From: Variovorax sp. PBL-H6
GTDB taxonomy: Bacteria; Pseudomonadota; Gammaproteobacteria; Burkholderiales; Burkholderiaceae_C
Assembly: GCF_901827155.1 (NCBI RefSeq)
Contig: NZ_LR594659.1
Location: 3,596,001 to 3,660,000, forward strand
Reading direction: 5' to 3'
Length of the DNA stretch: 64,000 bases
The notes beneath the pieces were generated by a model. It saw only the letters and a program-made list of their open reading frames with translations, was not told the DNA's origin and ran no database searches. Both the position numbers and the translations under genes were made by a program. This document shows, piece by piece, positions 17,368 through 26,181 of the stretch (its first letter is position 1; each line of letters begins with the position of its first letter).

Positions 17368-18417
17368 TCATACCGGCCGCGCCTGCGCCTGCGACACGCC
17401 AGCCGATTCGAAGCTCGCCATTTCGCGCACGATGCGGCAGGCCGATTCGAGCAACGGCCACGCCAGCGCCGCACCCGAGCCCTCGCCCAGGCGCAGGTCC
17501 AGCTTCAGCACGGGCTCGAGTCCCAGCGCTTCGAGCAGCAGCCGGTGACCCGGCTCGGCCGATTCGTGCGCCGCGACACAACGCTGCACCACGTGCGGTC
17601 GCAAGCACTTCGCCACCAGCACCGCCGCGCTGGCGATGAAGCCGTCGACCACGATCACTCGCCGCTCCTCGGCCGCCTGCAGCACCGCACCGACCAAGGT
17701 GGCGATCTCGAAGCCGCCAAAGGCCGCGAGCGCGGCAAGCGGCCCACCTGCATCGGCATGCAAGGCCAGCACCTCGCGCAGCAGTCCGCGCTTGCGCGCG
17801 AGCCCGGCCGCGTCAATGCCGGTGCCGCTGCCGGTGCAGAGATCGATATCCAGCCCTGCCAGCCGCGCCAGCAGCAGCGAGGCCGCCGAGCTATTGCCGA
17901 TGCCCATCTCGCCCAGCAGCAGCGCGTTACCCGGCAACTCGCGCACCAGTGCCATGCCGTTTGAGATGGCCTCCTGGCATTGGGCGGGGCTCATGGCCAG
18001 CCCCACCGAGGCATCCGCGGTTCCCGGAGCGATCTTGCGCACCCGCAAACCCGGGCGCGCCGCGAAGTCATGCCGCACGCCGCAGTCGACCACCGTGAGC
18101 GCCAGCCCATGCTGCCGCGCCAGCACGCTGACGGCCGCGCCGCCGGCGAGAAAGTTCTCGACCATCTGCCAGGTCACGTCGCTCGGATACGCCGAGACGC
18201 CGCGCGCAGCAAGACCATGGTCGCCGGCGCACACCAGCATCTGCGGCGCCGTGAAGGCAGGCGCCTCGCTGCCCAGGATCAGCGCCAGCCGCAATGCGAG
18301 GGCTTCGAGCCTGCCCAGCGCGCCCAGCGGTTTGGTCTTGTGGTCCAGCAGGTACTGCACCCGCCCTGAGTGCGCGGCGTCGTCGATGGATTCGACGGAG
18401 GGAAGTTCAAGCGTCAT
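17368..18417 (-). CDS. cobT: Nicotinate-nucleotide--dimethylbenzimidazole phosphoribosyltransferase
   Basis: CobT, 349 residues, full length. Makes alpha-ribazole 5'-phosphate, activating the lower ligand for cobalamin. Diagnostic segments: KTKPLGALGRLEALALRLALI, MLVCAGDHGLAARGVSAYPSDVTWQMVENFLAGGAAVSVLARQ, GEMGIGNSSAASLL with the catalytic-region Glu, CTGSGTGIDAAGLARK and VDGFIASAAVLVA. Overlaps the cobQ stop by four bases (18414-18417), so it is translated from the same message. The lower ligand may be dimethylbenzimidazole or another base; sequence does not tell. Confidence 0.96.
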   Translation of the reverse strand: MTLELPSVESIDDAAHSGRVQYLLDHKTKPLGALGRLEALALRLALILGSEAPAFTAPQMLVCAGDHGLAARGVSAYPSDVTWQMVENFLAGGAAVSVLARQHGLALTVVDCGVRHDFAARPGLRVRKIAPGTADASVGLAMSPAQCQEAISNGMALVRELPGNALLLGEMGIGNSSAASLLLARLAGLDIDLCTGSGTGIDAAGLARKRGLLREVLALHADAGGPLAALAAFGGFEIATLVGAVLQAAEERRVIVVDGFIASAAVLVAKCLRPHVVQRCVAAHESAEPGHRLLLEALGLEPVLKLDLRLGEGSGAALAWPLLESACRIVREMASFESAGVSQAQARPV

Positions 18418-19883
18418 TCGATCAAGGAGCGCAGGGCGCCCGCTTCAAAGTGGGAATCGATGTGGTCGGCGAGGCCGTCGAACACGGCCTCGAGGGTGCG
18501 CGCCTGCGCGCCGAAGAGTGCCTGAAGCACGGCAGGGTCTTCGAAAAGGCCATGCAGGTACAGGCCCAGCACATTGCCCCGCGCGTTCTGCCAAGCCAGG
18601 TCATCGGCCATCACGGGCTTGGCGCGATCGCCGGCCGCGGCCATGGCGGGGTGCGGCGCGGTGCGGCCGTGATGGATCTCGTAGCCGCGCATCGTCACGT
18701 TCGACAACGCGGCCCAGGGCCCATCCAGCGCGCCGAAGCGCGCCTTCCGCAGGCGCACGGTCTTGTCTTCCTCGAACACGGTGACCAAGGGCAGCAGGCC
18801 CAGCCCGGGGCCGTTGCCGTCCACCCCATGCGGATCGATCAAGGCCTCGCCCAGCATCTGCAGCCCACCGCAGATGCCGAGCACCGCGCCGCCGCGTGCC
18901 GCATGGTCCGCGACGGCGCGATCCAGCCCTTGCGCGCGCAGCCAGGCCAGGTCGCCGCTGGTGTTCTTGGAGCCGGGAAGCACGATCCAGTCGGCCCCGG
19001 CCAGCTCGGCCGGGCTGCGCACCCAGCGCAGCCGCACGCCCGCCACGTTCTTGAGCGGCTGGAATTCATCGAGGTTGCTGATGCGCGGACAGGCGATCAC
19101 GGCCACGGTCAGCCGGACCTCGCCGGCGGCCGTGCTGCGCTCGTCGAAGACGCCGTCCTCCTCGGGCAGCCCGTGCTGCCACCACATCGGCAAGGTCGCA
19201 AGCGTCGGCACGCCGGTCAGCGCCTGCAGGCGCTCGGGCGCGGGTGCGAGCAGCGAAGCATCGCCGCGAAACTTGTTGAGCACGAAGCCGGCCAGCCGCG
19301 CGCGGTCCGCCTCCGGCATCAGGGCCCAGGTGCCGTAGAGGTGCGCAAAGGCGCCGCCGCGGTCGATGTCGGTCACCAGCAGGCAGCGCGCCTGCGCATG
19401 CCGCGCGACCCGCAGGTTGACGATGTCGCTGTCCATCAGGTTGATCTCGGCCGGGGAACCCGCACCTTCGATCACCACGAGGTCGTGCTCGGCCCGCAGT
19501 TCGTCGAGCGCGCGGGCCAGTTGCGGCCACACGTGCTCGCTGCGGCCGCGCCACGGCAGGGCCGAGAGCTCGGCGCTCACCTGCCCCATCAGGATCACCT
19601 GGCTGTGCGTGTCCCGCTCGGGCTTGAGCAGCAAGGGGTTCATGCGCACATCGGGCGCGGCGCCGGCTGCAAGCGCCTGGAAATACTGCGCGCTGCCGAT
19701 CTCGCCGCCCGCCACGACGCGCGCGTTGTTGCTCATGTTCTGGGCCTTGAAGGGCGCCACCTTCAAGCCATTGCGCGCGTACCAGCGGCACAGGGCAGTG
19801 GCCAGCCAGCTCTTGCCGGCTCCGCTGGTGGTGCCCAGCACCATGACGCATCGGGCCTTTTCCCGCCCTGGCTCTTGATTCAT
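18414..19883 (-). CDS. cobQ: Cobyric acid synthase
   Basis: CobQ/CbiP, 489 residues. Amidates four side chains of adenosylcobyrinate a,c-diamide using glutamine and ATP. N-terminal dethiobiotin-synthetase-like ATP site GTTSGAGKSWLATALCRW, FKAQNMSNNARV, VIEGAGSPAEINLMDSDIVN and LVTDIDRGGAFAH. C-terminal class I glutamine amidotransferase with nucleophile Cys338 in GICGGLQMLG and YEIHHGRT. First gene of the cobQ-T-S-C cluster. Its start lies 48 bases after the stop of the outer-membrane efflux gene on the same strand, and no cobalamin riboswitch or strong terminator is visible between them. Confidence 0.96.
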   Translation of the reverse strand: MNQEPGREKARCVMVLGTTSGAGKSWLATALCRWYARNGLKVAPFKAQNMSNNARVVAGGEIGSAQYFQALAAGAAPDVRMNPLLLKPERDTHSQVILMGQVSAELSALPWRGRSEHVWPQLARALDELRAEHDLVVIEGAGSPAEINLMDSDIVNLRVARHAQARCLLVTDIDRGGAFAHLYGTWALMPEADRARLAGFVLNKFRGDASLLAPAPERLQALTGVPTLATLPMWWQHGLPEEDGVFDERSTAAGEVRLTVAVIACPRISNLDEFQPLKNVAGVRLRWVRSPAELAGADWIVLPGSKNTSGDLAWLRAQGLDRAVADHAARGGAVLGICGGLQMLGEALIDPHGVDGNGPGLGLLPLVTVFEEDKTVRLRKARFGALDGPWAALSNVTMRGYEIHHGRTAPHPAMAAAGDRAKPVMADDLAWQNARGNVLGLYLHGLFEDPAVLQALFGAQARTLEAVFDGLADHIDSHFEAGALRSLIE

Positions 19884-19931
19884 GCACGGATTGTCGCCGT
19901 GCCGCCCTTCGAACCGAAGCGCCGCGCAGGC

Positions 19932-21422
19932 TCAGCGCGCCGCCACCTGCGCGCCGGCACCCGCCGAAGGCGCGGCATCGGCCGTGGCCTGACCACCCCA
20001 GTCGCCGCCGAGCGCGCGAATCAGGCCGACGGTCGACTGGTATTGCGCGGACCGCACCTGCAGTGCCTGGCGCCGGTTGCGCAGCTCGCTGCGGCGCGCA
20101 TCGAGAAGATCGAGCTGGCTGATGTAGCCGTTGCGATAGCGCGCGTCGGACAGCTGCGTGGCGCGGCTTGCCGAGGCGACCGCCTTGGCCTGCACCTCCG
20201 ACTGCGCCCCGAGGATGCGCAGCGAAGAAAGCTGGTCTTCGACGTCCCTGAAGGCCGTGAGCACCTGTTCGCGGTAGCTCGCGAGCGCGCCGTCCAGTTG
20301 GGCACTGGCGCTCTGCACACCGGCCTCTCGCCGGCCGCCATCGAAGAGCGGCAGCGACAGCAACGCGCCGATGCCCCATGACCGCGCGGACCACTTGAAC
20401 AGGTCGCCGATCTCCGAAGAGGCGTAGCCGCCACCGCCGGTCAGCGCGATGTTGGGGAACCATGCCGTCTGGGCAACGCCGACACGCGCCTGCGCGGCCA
20501 GCACGCCCTTCTGCGCGGCCGAGACATCGGGCCGGCGCGTGAGCACGGTGGCCGGCACGCCCGCGGGAATGGCGGGCAAGGCGGTGGCCCAGCTGTCGGG
20601 CTTCATCTCGAAGCTGGAGGCGGTCTCGCCGGTCAGCACCGCAAGCGCATGTTCGAGCTCGGCGCGGCGCCGGTCCAGCGTCAGCGCCTCGGACTCCGTG
20701 GAGGCCATCTCGGTCTCGACGCGTGCGACGTCGAGCTCGGCGATGTCGCCGGCACGGTGGCGCTGCTGCGTCAATCGCAGCGTGTCGCGATAGGCCTCGA
20801 CGGTCTCGCGCACCAGCTGGCGCTCGTCGTCGAGCGCGCGCAGCGCCAGGTAGGTCTGCGCAGTTTCCGCCTGCACCAGCAGGCGCGTGCTCTGCAGCAG
20901 GCCGGCACGCGATTCGGCATCGAGCCGGGCCGCATCGCTGGCCTTCGAGAGCCGGCCGAAGAGGTCGAGCTCGTAGGAGAAGTCGAGGCCCGCGTTGATC
21001 AGCGTGGCGGGCGTGGTGCTCTGGTTGCGATCGAGGCCCCGCTGCCGGCTCGCACCCGCGCCGAGGCCGATCTGGGGCGAGCGGTCGGCATCGGTGCTGC
21101 GCGCCAGCGCGCGGGCCTCGGCCAAGCGTGCCGCGGCAACCTGGATGCTGTTGTTCGCGGCATCGGCGCGGGCGACCAGCGCATCGAGCACCGGGTCGTT
21201 GAAAGCGCGCCACCACTCGCCGCGCGGCTGCGCCTCGGCGGGCGTGGCACGGGTCCATTGGCCTTCGGCCGGCGCCGCGGCCTGCTCCTTGAACTGGGCG
21301 GGCGCCTGGAAGCTCGGGGCTTCCGGGGTCGCGGTGGCGCAGCCGGCCAGCACCAGGGCCGCCATGAGCGGCACCAGCGCTGCGCGCCAGGGCCGGGTGA
21401 AAGTGCTTCGATCGAATTTCAT
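19932..21422 (-). CDS. RND efflux outer-membrane lipoprotein (NodT/OprM family)
   Basis: Outer-membrane channel component, 496 residues. The lipoprotein signal ends in ALVLAGCATATPE (lipobox LAGC), so the Cys is likely acylated. Two OEP repeats follow, with typical pieces WWRAFNDPVLDALVARADAANNSI, RSPQIGLGAGASRQRG, YELDLFGRLSKASDAARLDAES and DLFKWSARSWGIGALLSLPLFDGGRREAG. Third gene of the efflux operon, 31 bases after the RND pump. Works as the exit duct across the outer membrane. Ends in an Ala/Gly-rich tail. Confidence 0.93.
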   Translation of the reverse strand: MKFDRSTFTRPWRAALVPLMAALVLAGCATATPEAPSFQAPAQFKEQAAAPAEGQWTRATPAEAQPRGEWWRAFNDPVLDALVARADAANNSIQVAAARLAEARALARSTDADRSPQIGLGAGASRQRGLDRNQSTTPATLINAGLDFSYELDLFGRLSKASDAARLDAESRAGLLQSTRLLVQAETAQTYLALRALDDERQLVRETVEAYRDTLRLTQQRHRAGDIAELDVARVETEMASTESEALTLDRRRAELEHALAVLTGETASSFEMKPDSWATALPAIPAGVPATVLTRRPDVSAAQKGVLAAQARVGVAQTAWFPNIALTGGGGYASSEIGDLFKWSARSWGIGALLSLPLFDGGRREAGVQSASAQLDGALASYREQVLTAFRDVEDQLSSLRILGAQSEVQAKAVASASRATQLSDARYRNGYISQLDLLDARRSELRNRRQALQVRSAQYQSTVGLIRALGGDWGGQATADAAPSAGAGAQVAAR

Positions 21423-21453
21423 GATCCGCTTTCTTGCAATGAGGCTTGCGCCA

Positions 21454-24400
21454 TCAGTCGTGCGTGTTCAGGGGCGCGGCGGGCATCGGGCGCAGGCCTG
21501 CGCCTCCGCCCGCACCGGGACCGCTGTCGTGGGAAGCAACATGGGGCGCCGCAGGATGGTCGGCCGACACGAAGCCGTCGTCGCCGGCCAGGTGCGGCAC
21601 CTCGCCATGCAGCTTGAGCGGCCGGTTGCCCGTGAGCCTGCGCAGCGTCACATAGAACACCGGCGTCAGGAACAGGCCGAAGGCCGTCACGCCGATCATT
21701 CCCGCGAACACTGCCACGCCCATGGCCGAGCGCATCTCGGCGCCGGCACCGGTCGCCAGCACCAGCGGCAGCACACCCATGACGAAGGCCAGCGAGGTCA
21801 TCAGGATGGGGCGCAGGCGCAGCCGGCTGGCTTCGATCGCGGCCTGGATCGGCGTTCGCCCGGCGAACTCGAGCTCGCGTGCGAACTCGACGATCAGGAT
21901 CGCGTTCTTCGCACTCAGCCCCACCAGCACGATCAGCCCGATCTGCGTGAAGACGTTGTTGTCGCCGCCGGACAGCCACACGCCGGTCATGGCCGCCAGC
22001 AACCCCATCGGCACGATCAGGATGATCGACAGCGGCAGGGTCAGGCTCTCGTACTGCGCGGCCAGTACCAGGAACACCAGCAGGATCGCCAGCGGGAACA
22101 CCAGCACCGCGGAGTTGCCGGCGAGGATCTCCTGGTAGGTCAGTTCCGTCCACTCGTAGCTCACGCCCTTGGGCAGGGTCTCGGCCGCGATGCGCTCGAT
22201 CGCGTCCTGCGCCTGGCCCGAGGAGAAGCCGGGCGCGGGCGCGCCGTTGACGTCAGCCGAGAGGTAGCCGTTGTAGCGCATCGCGCGCTCGGGGCCGAAG
22301 CTCGAATTGACCTTCATCAGCGCCGACAGCGGCACCATCTCTCCCGTGTTCGAGCGCACCTTGAGCAAGCCGACGTCCTCGGCACGTGCGCGGTACGGCG
22401 CATCCGCCTGCACGCGCACGGTGTAGGTGCGGCCGAACTTGTTGAAGTCGTTCGCATACAGGCTGCCGAGGTAGATCTGCATGGTGTCGAAGATGTCCTG
22501 CACCGGCACGCCGAGCTGGCGCGCCTTGGTCCGGTCGATGTCGGCATAGAGCTGCGGCACGTTGACCTGCCAGCTGGTGAACATGCCGGTCAGCTCGGGC
22601 GCCTGACGCGCCTTGCCCATGAAGGCCTGCACCGCGGCATCCATCTGCTCGTAGCCCACCGAGCCGCGGTCCTCCAGCTGCAGCTTGAAGCCGCCCGTGG
22701 TGCCCAGGCCCGCCACCGGAGGCGGCGGGAACATCACGATGAAGGCGTCCTGGATGCCGGCGAACTGCTGGTTGAGCTGGCCCGCGACGGCGCCGCCGCT
22801 CTGGTCGGCGCGCTGGCGCTCGGCAAAGGGCTTGAGCGTCGCGAACACGATGCCGGAGTTCGAGCTGTTGGTGAATCCGTTGATCGACAGGCCCGGGAAG
22901 GCGATCGCGTCCTCGACATTCGGGTTCTTCCTGGTGATCTCGCCCATTCGCTGGATCACCTCTTCCGTGCGGTTCAGCGTGGCGCCGTCGGGCAGTTGCG
23001 CGAAGCCGATCAGGTATTGCTTGTCCTGCGCCGGCACGAAGCCGCTGGGCACCGCCTTGAAGAGGCCGAAAGTCACGCCGACCAGTGCCAGGTAGATCAC
23101 CAGCATCACTGTCTTGCGCGAGATCACGCCCTTGACGCCGCCGCTGTAGGCCTCGGCGCCGCGGTGGAAGAACCTGTTGAAACCGCGGAACAGCCAGCCG
23201 AGCGCGCGATCCATGCCGCGCGTGAGTGCGTCCTTCGGCTCGTCATGGCCCTTGAGGAGCAGCGCCGCCAGCGCGGGCGAAAGCGTCAGCGAGTTGATCG
23301 CCGAAATCACCGTCGAGATCGCGATCGTCACGGCGAACTGCCGGTAGAACTGGCCCGTCAGGCCGCTGATGAAAGCGAGCGGCACGAACACCGCCACCAG
23401 TACCAGCGCGATCGCGATGATCGGCCCCGAGACCTCGCGCATCGCGCGGTAGGTGGCCTCGCGCGGCGTGAGCCCCGCCTCGATGTTGCGCTCCACGTTC
23501 TCGACCACCACGATGGCATCGTCCACCACGATGCCGATCGCCAGCACCAGGCCGAAGAGCGACAACGCGTTGATCGAGAAGCCCAGCACATGGAGTACCG
23601 CGAAGGTGCCGATCACCGATATCGGCACCGCCAGCAGCGGGATGATGGAGGCACGCCAGGTCTGCAGGAACAGGATCACGACCAGCACCACCAGCAGGAT
23701 GGCCTCCAGCAGCGTGTGCACCACCGACTCGATGGAGGCGCGCACGAACTGCGTCGGGTCGTAGGCGATGCGGTACTCCACGCCTTCGGGCATGTTCTTG
23801 TTGATCTCGTCCATCGTCTTGCGGACATTGGCCGAAATGTCGAGCGCGTTGGAGTTCGGCGCCTGGAACACGCCGATGCCGACCGCGTTGTCGTTGTTGA
23901 GCAGCGAGCGCAACGAATAGTCGGCCGAGCCGAGCTCGATGCGGCCGATGTCGCGCAGCCGGGTCACGGCCCCGTCGGCGCCGGTCTTGACGATGATGTC
24001 GCCGAACTCCTCTTCGCTCTGCAGCCGCCCCTGAGCGTTGACGGACAGCTGCATGTCCACGCCCGGCAGGCCCGGCGAGGCGCCGACCACGCCGGCCGCC
24101 GCCTGCACGTTCTGGCCGCGGATCGCCGTCACCACGTCGCTGGGCGAGAGGCCCCGCTGCGCAACCTTCTGCGGGTCGAGCCAGATGCGCATCGAATAGT
24201 CGCCGCCGCCGAAGATCTGCACCTGCCCCACGCCCTCGATGCGCGCCAGCCGGTCCTTGACGTTGAGCACCGCGTAGTTGCGCAGGTAGGTCATGTCATA
24301 GCGGTCGTTGGGCGAGACCAGGTGCACCACCATCGTGAGGTCGGGCGCGCTCTTGACCGTGGTCACGCCCAGGCGCCGCACTTCCTCGGGCAGGCGCGGC

Positions 24401-24750
24401 TCGGCCTGCGAGACGCGGTTCTGCACCAGCTGCTGCGCCTTGTCGGGGTCGGTGCCCAGCTTGAAAGTGACGGTCAGCGTCATCACGCCGTCCGTGGTCG
24501 CCTGGCTGCCCATGTAGAGCATGCCTTCGACCCCGTTGATCTGCTCCTCGATCGGCGTGGCCACCGTCTCGGCGATCACCTTCGGATTGGCACCCGGATA
24601 CTGGGCACGCACCACCACGGAGGGCGGCGCGACCTCGGGGTATTCGGAGATCGGCAGGCTGCGCAGGGCGATCAGGCCGGCGATCAGCATCAGCAGCGAG
24701 AGCACGCCGGCGAAGATCGGCCGATCGATGAAGAACTTCGATAGATTCAT
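21454..24750 (-). CDS. RND efflux inner-membrane pump (HAE-1 family, MexF/AcrB-like)
   Basis: Proton-driven multidrug pump, 1098 residues. It begins MNLSKFFIDRPIFAGVLSLLMLIAGLIAL with the periplasmic SEYPEVAPPSVVVRAQYPGANPKVIAETVATPIEEQINGVEGMLYMGS that follows in HAE-1 pumps. The proton-relay helix carries the LFGLVLAIGIVVDDAIVVVENVERN Asp pair; further pieces are FVPLAFISGLTGQFYRQFAVTIAIS and the second-half KNAILIVEFARELE. The C-terminus extends about 40 residues past the last helix with a Gly/Pro/Ala-rich tail. Closest in flavour to MexF/OqxB pumps (inference); substrate range is not deducible. Confidence 0.95.
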   Translation of the reverse strand: MNLSKFFIDRPIFAGVLSLLMLIAGLIALRSLPISEYPEVAPPSVVVRAQYPGANPKVIAETVATPIEEQINGVEGMLYMGSQATTDGVMTLTVTFKLGTDPDKAQQLVQNRVSQAEPRLPEEVRRLGVTTVKSAPDLTMVVHLVSPNDRYDMTYLRNYAVLNVKDRLARIEGVGQVQIFGGGDYSMRIWLDPQKVAQRGLSPSDVVTAIRGQNVQAAAGVVGASPGLPGVDMQLSVNAQGRLQSEEEFGDIIVKTGADGAVTRLRDIGRIELGSADYSLRSLLNNDNAVGIGVFQAPNSNALDISANVRKTMDEINKNMPEGVEYRIAYDPTQFVRASIESVVHTLLEAILLVVLVVILFLQTWRASIIPLLAVPISVIGTFAVLHVLGFSINALSLFGLVLAIGIVVDDAIVVVENVERNIEAGLTPREATYRAMREVSGPIIAIALVLVAVFVPLAFISGLTGQFYRQFAVTIAISTVISAINSLTLSPALAALLLKGHDEPKDALTRGMDRALGWLFRGFNRFFHRGAEAYSGGVKGVISRKTVMLVIYLALVGVTFGLFKAVPSGFVPAQDKQYLIGFAQLPDGATLNRTEEVIQRMGEITRKNPNVEDAIAFPGLSINGFTNSSNSGIVFATLKPFAERQRADQSGGAVAGQLNQQFAGIQDAFIVMFPPPPVAGLGTTGGFKLQLEDRGSVGYEQMDAAVQAFMGKARQAPELTGMFTSWQVNVPQLYADIDRTKARQLGVPVQDIFDTMQIYLGSLYANDFNKFGRTYTVRVQADAPYRARAEDVGLLKVRSNTGEMVPLSALMKVNSSFGPERAMRYNGYLSADVNGAPAPGFSSGQAQDAIERIAAETLPKGVSYEWTELTYQEILAGNSAVLVFPLAILLVFLVLAAQYESLTLPLSIILIVPMGLLAAMTGVWLSGGDNNVFTQIGLIVLVGLSAKNAILIVEFARELEFAGRTPIQAAIEASRLRLRPILMTSLAFVMGVLPLVLATGAGAEMRSAMGVAVFAGMIGVTAFGLFLTPVFYVTLRRLTGNRPLKLHGEVPHLAGDDGFVSADHPAAPHVASHDSGPGAGGGAGLRPMPAAPLNTHD

Positions 24751-24789
24751 GATGTTGTTTCCCTCGGGGATGCCGCTTTATTCAGGCAC

Positions 24790-26031
24790 TCAGGACTTGG
24801 CGGCGCTGGCCACGCGCTCGTTCTGCGCATCGGTCTTGGCCTCCATGGTCACCGTCTGCGGCGCTACCAGGGCGCCCGGACGGATGTGTTGCAGGCCGTT
24901 GACGACCACGCGCTCGCCGGCCTTCAGGCCCTTGGTCACCACGCGAAGGCCGTTGACCGACGCGCCCAAAGTCACTTCGCGCCATTCGGCCTTGTTGTCC
25001 TCGCCCACGACCATCACGAACTTCTTGTTCTGGTCGGTGCCGACGGCGCGCTCGCTCACCAGCAGCGCCGCGTCGTTGCGGGCCTGGCCCATGCGGATGC
25101 GGGCGAACTGGCCGGGGATCAGCGTGCCGTCCTTGTTGTCGAAGGCGGCGCGCACGCGCACCGTTCCGCTCCTGGCATCGACCTGGTTGTCGATCAGCTG
25201 CAGGCGGCCCTCGTAAGGCGTGCCCTCGAGGCCGGCGGTGCCCATCTGCACCGGGATGCCGTCGAGCTTGCCGCGCGCGCCGGCGCCGGGCGGCAGGTCC
25301 TTCAACGCCTTGACCACCACCTGCTCGTCGGCATCGAAGCTCGCGTAGATCGGGCTGACCGACACCAGCGTCGTGAGCACGGGCGCGCCGGGACCAGCGG
25401 CAACCAGGTTGCCTACGGTCACCTCCAACCTGCCGATGCGGCCGGACACCGGCGCCCTCACCTGCGTGTAGCCCAGGTTCAGGCGTGCGCTCTGCAGCTG
25501 CGCCTGCGCGGCGCGCAGGTTGGCATCGGCCTCGCGGCCGGCATTGATGCGCTCGTCCAGCTCGCGCTGGGCAATGGCCTTGTCGTCCCACAGGCGGCGC
25601 GCACGTTCCTGCTCGCTTCGCGAGAAGGCCGCGCGGGCCTGGGCCGAGGCGACCTGCGCTTCGGCACGCTCGACCTCGGCCGCAAAAGGCGCGGGATCGA
25701 TGGTGACCAGCAGATCGCCCTGCTTCACCAGCGAGCCTTCGCGGAAGTGCGCCGCCAGCACCGCGCCGGCGACACGCGAGCGCACGTCGACGCGCTCGAC
25801 CGCTTCGAGCCGGCCGGAGAACTCGTCCCACGTGTTGATTTCGGTCGGCGCCACGACGGCCACCGACACCGGCGTGGCGCGCGGCGCAGCGATCGCAGGC
25901 GCATCGTTGGCCTCGGCCTTGAAGCTGGGCACGCCGAGCAGGACCGCCGAGACGATCGCAACCAGTGCGGTGACGCCGGTCACGGCGGGCCAAAGGCGGC
26001 GGGCAGTCGACGGCTTGTTGTTGGTTTGCAT
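24790..26031 (-). CDS. RND efflux periplasmic adaptor (MexE/AcrA-like)
   Basis: Membrane-fusion protein linking the RND pump to the outer-membrane channel, 413 residues from the ATG at 26031. An N-terminal uncleaved or signal-like segment (LWPAVTGVTALVAIVSAVLLGVPSF) is followed by a lipoyl half (RVDVRSRVAGAVLAAHFREGSLVKQGDLLVTIDPAPF), the alpha-hairpin with KAIAQRELDERINAGREADANLRAAQAQLQSARLNLGYTQVRAPVSGRIG, and beta-barrel/membrane-proximal domains. AATG at 26031 was chosen because a GGAG-type site precedes it; the longer open frame upstream has no homology. First gene of the three-gene efflux operon. Confidence 0.93.
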   Translation of the reverse strand: MQTNNKPSTARRLWPAVTGVTALVAIVSAVLLGVPSFKAEANDAPAIAAPRATPVSVAVVAPTEINTWDEFSGRLEAVERVDVRSRVAGAVLAAHFREGSLVKQGDLLVTIDPAPFAAEVERAEAQVASAQARAAFSRSEQERARRLWDDKAIAQRELDERINAGREADANLRAAQAQLQSARLNLGYTQVRAPVSGRIGRLEVTVGNLVAAGPGAPVLTTLVSVSPIYASFDADEQVVVKALKDLPPGAGARGKLDGIPVQMGTAGLEGTPYEGRLQLIDNQVDARSGTVRVRAAFDNKDGTLIPGQFARIRMGQARNDAALLVSERAVGTDQNKKFVMVVGEDNKAEWREVTLGASVNGLRVVTKGLKAGERVVVNGLQHIRPGALVAPQTVTMEAKTDAQNERVASAAKS

Positions 26032-26148
26032 GATGGAGCTCCTCGTTGAGATGACTTTGGAAAACAACCGGCCAGCCCGCTGTCCGTGAACAGCAGGAAG
26101 GCGAGATCCGGCACCACCGGACAAGCCGGCGGACCGAGTGAGATTCAG

Positions 26149-26176
26149 AAAAAAAGGTTGACCGGCGAAACCGGCT
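26149..26176 (-). terminator. Possible weak terminator after the hydrolase-like gene
   Basis: On the minus strand GCCGG-TTTCG-CCGGT forms a short stem just after the stop of the hydrolase-like gene, followed after a few bases by seven T residues. It would partly separate that gene from the efflux operon. The stem is short, so confidence is low. The rest of the 150-base gap presumably holds the efflux promoter. Confidence 0.35.
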
Positions 26177-26181
26177 GGCGC

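Noticed and set aside
20995..24744. Very long open frame on the strand opposite the RND pump (about 1250 codons)
   Set aside because: It is the mirror of a GC-rich coding gene, with His/Arg/Gln/Ala-dominated sequence and no domain; the real gene is on the other strand.
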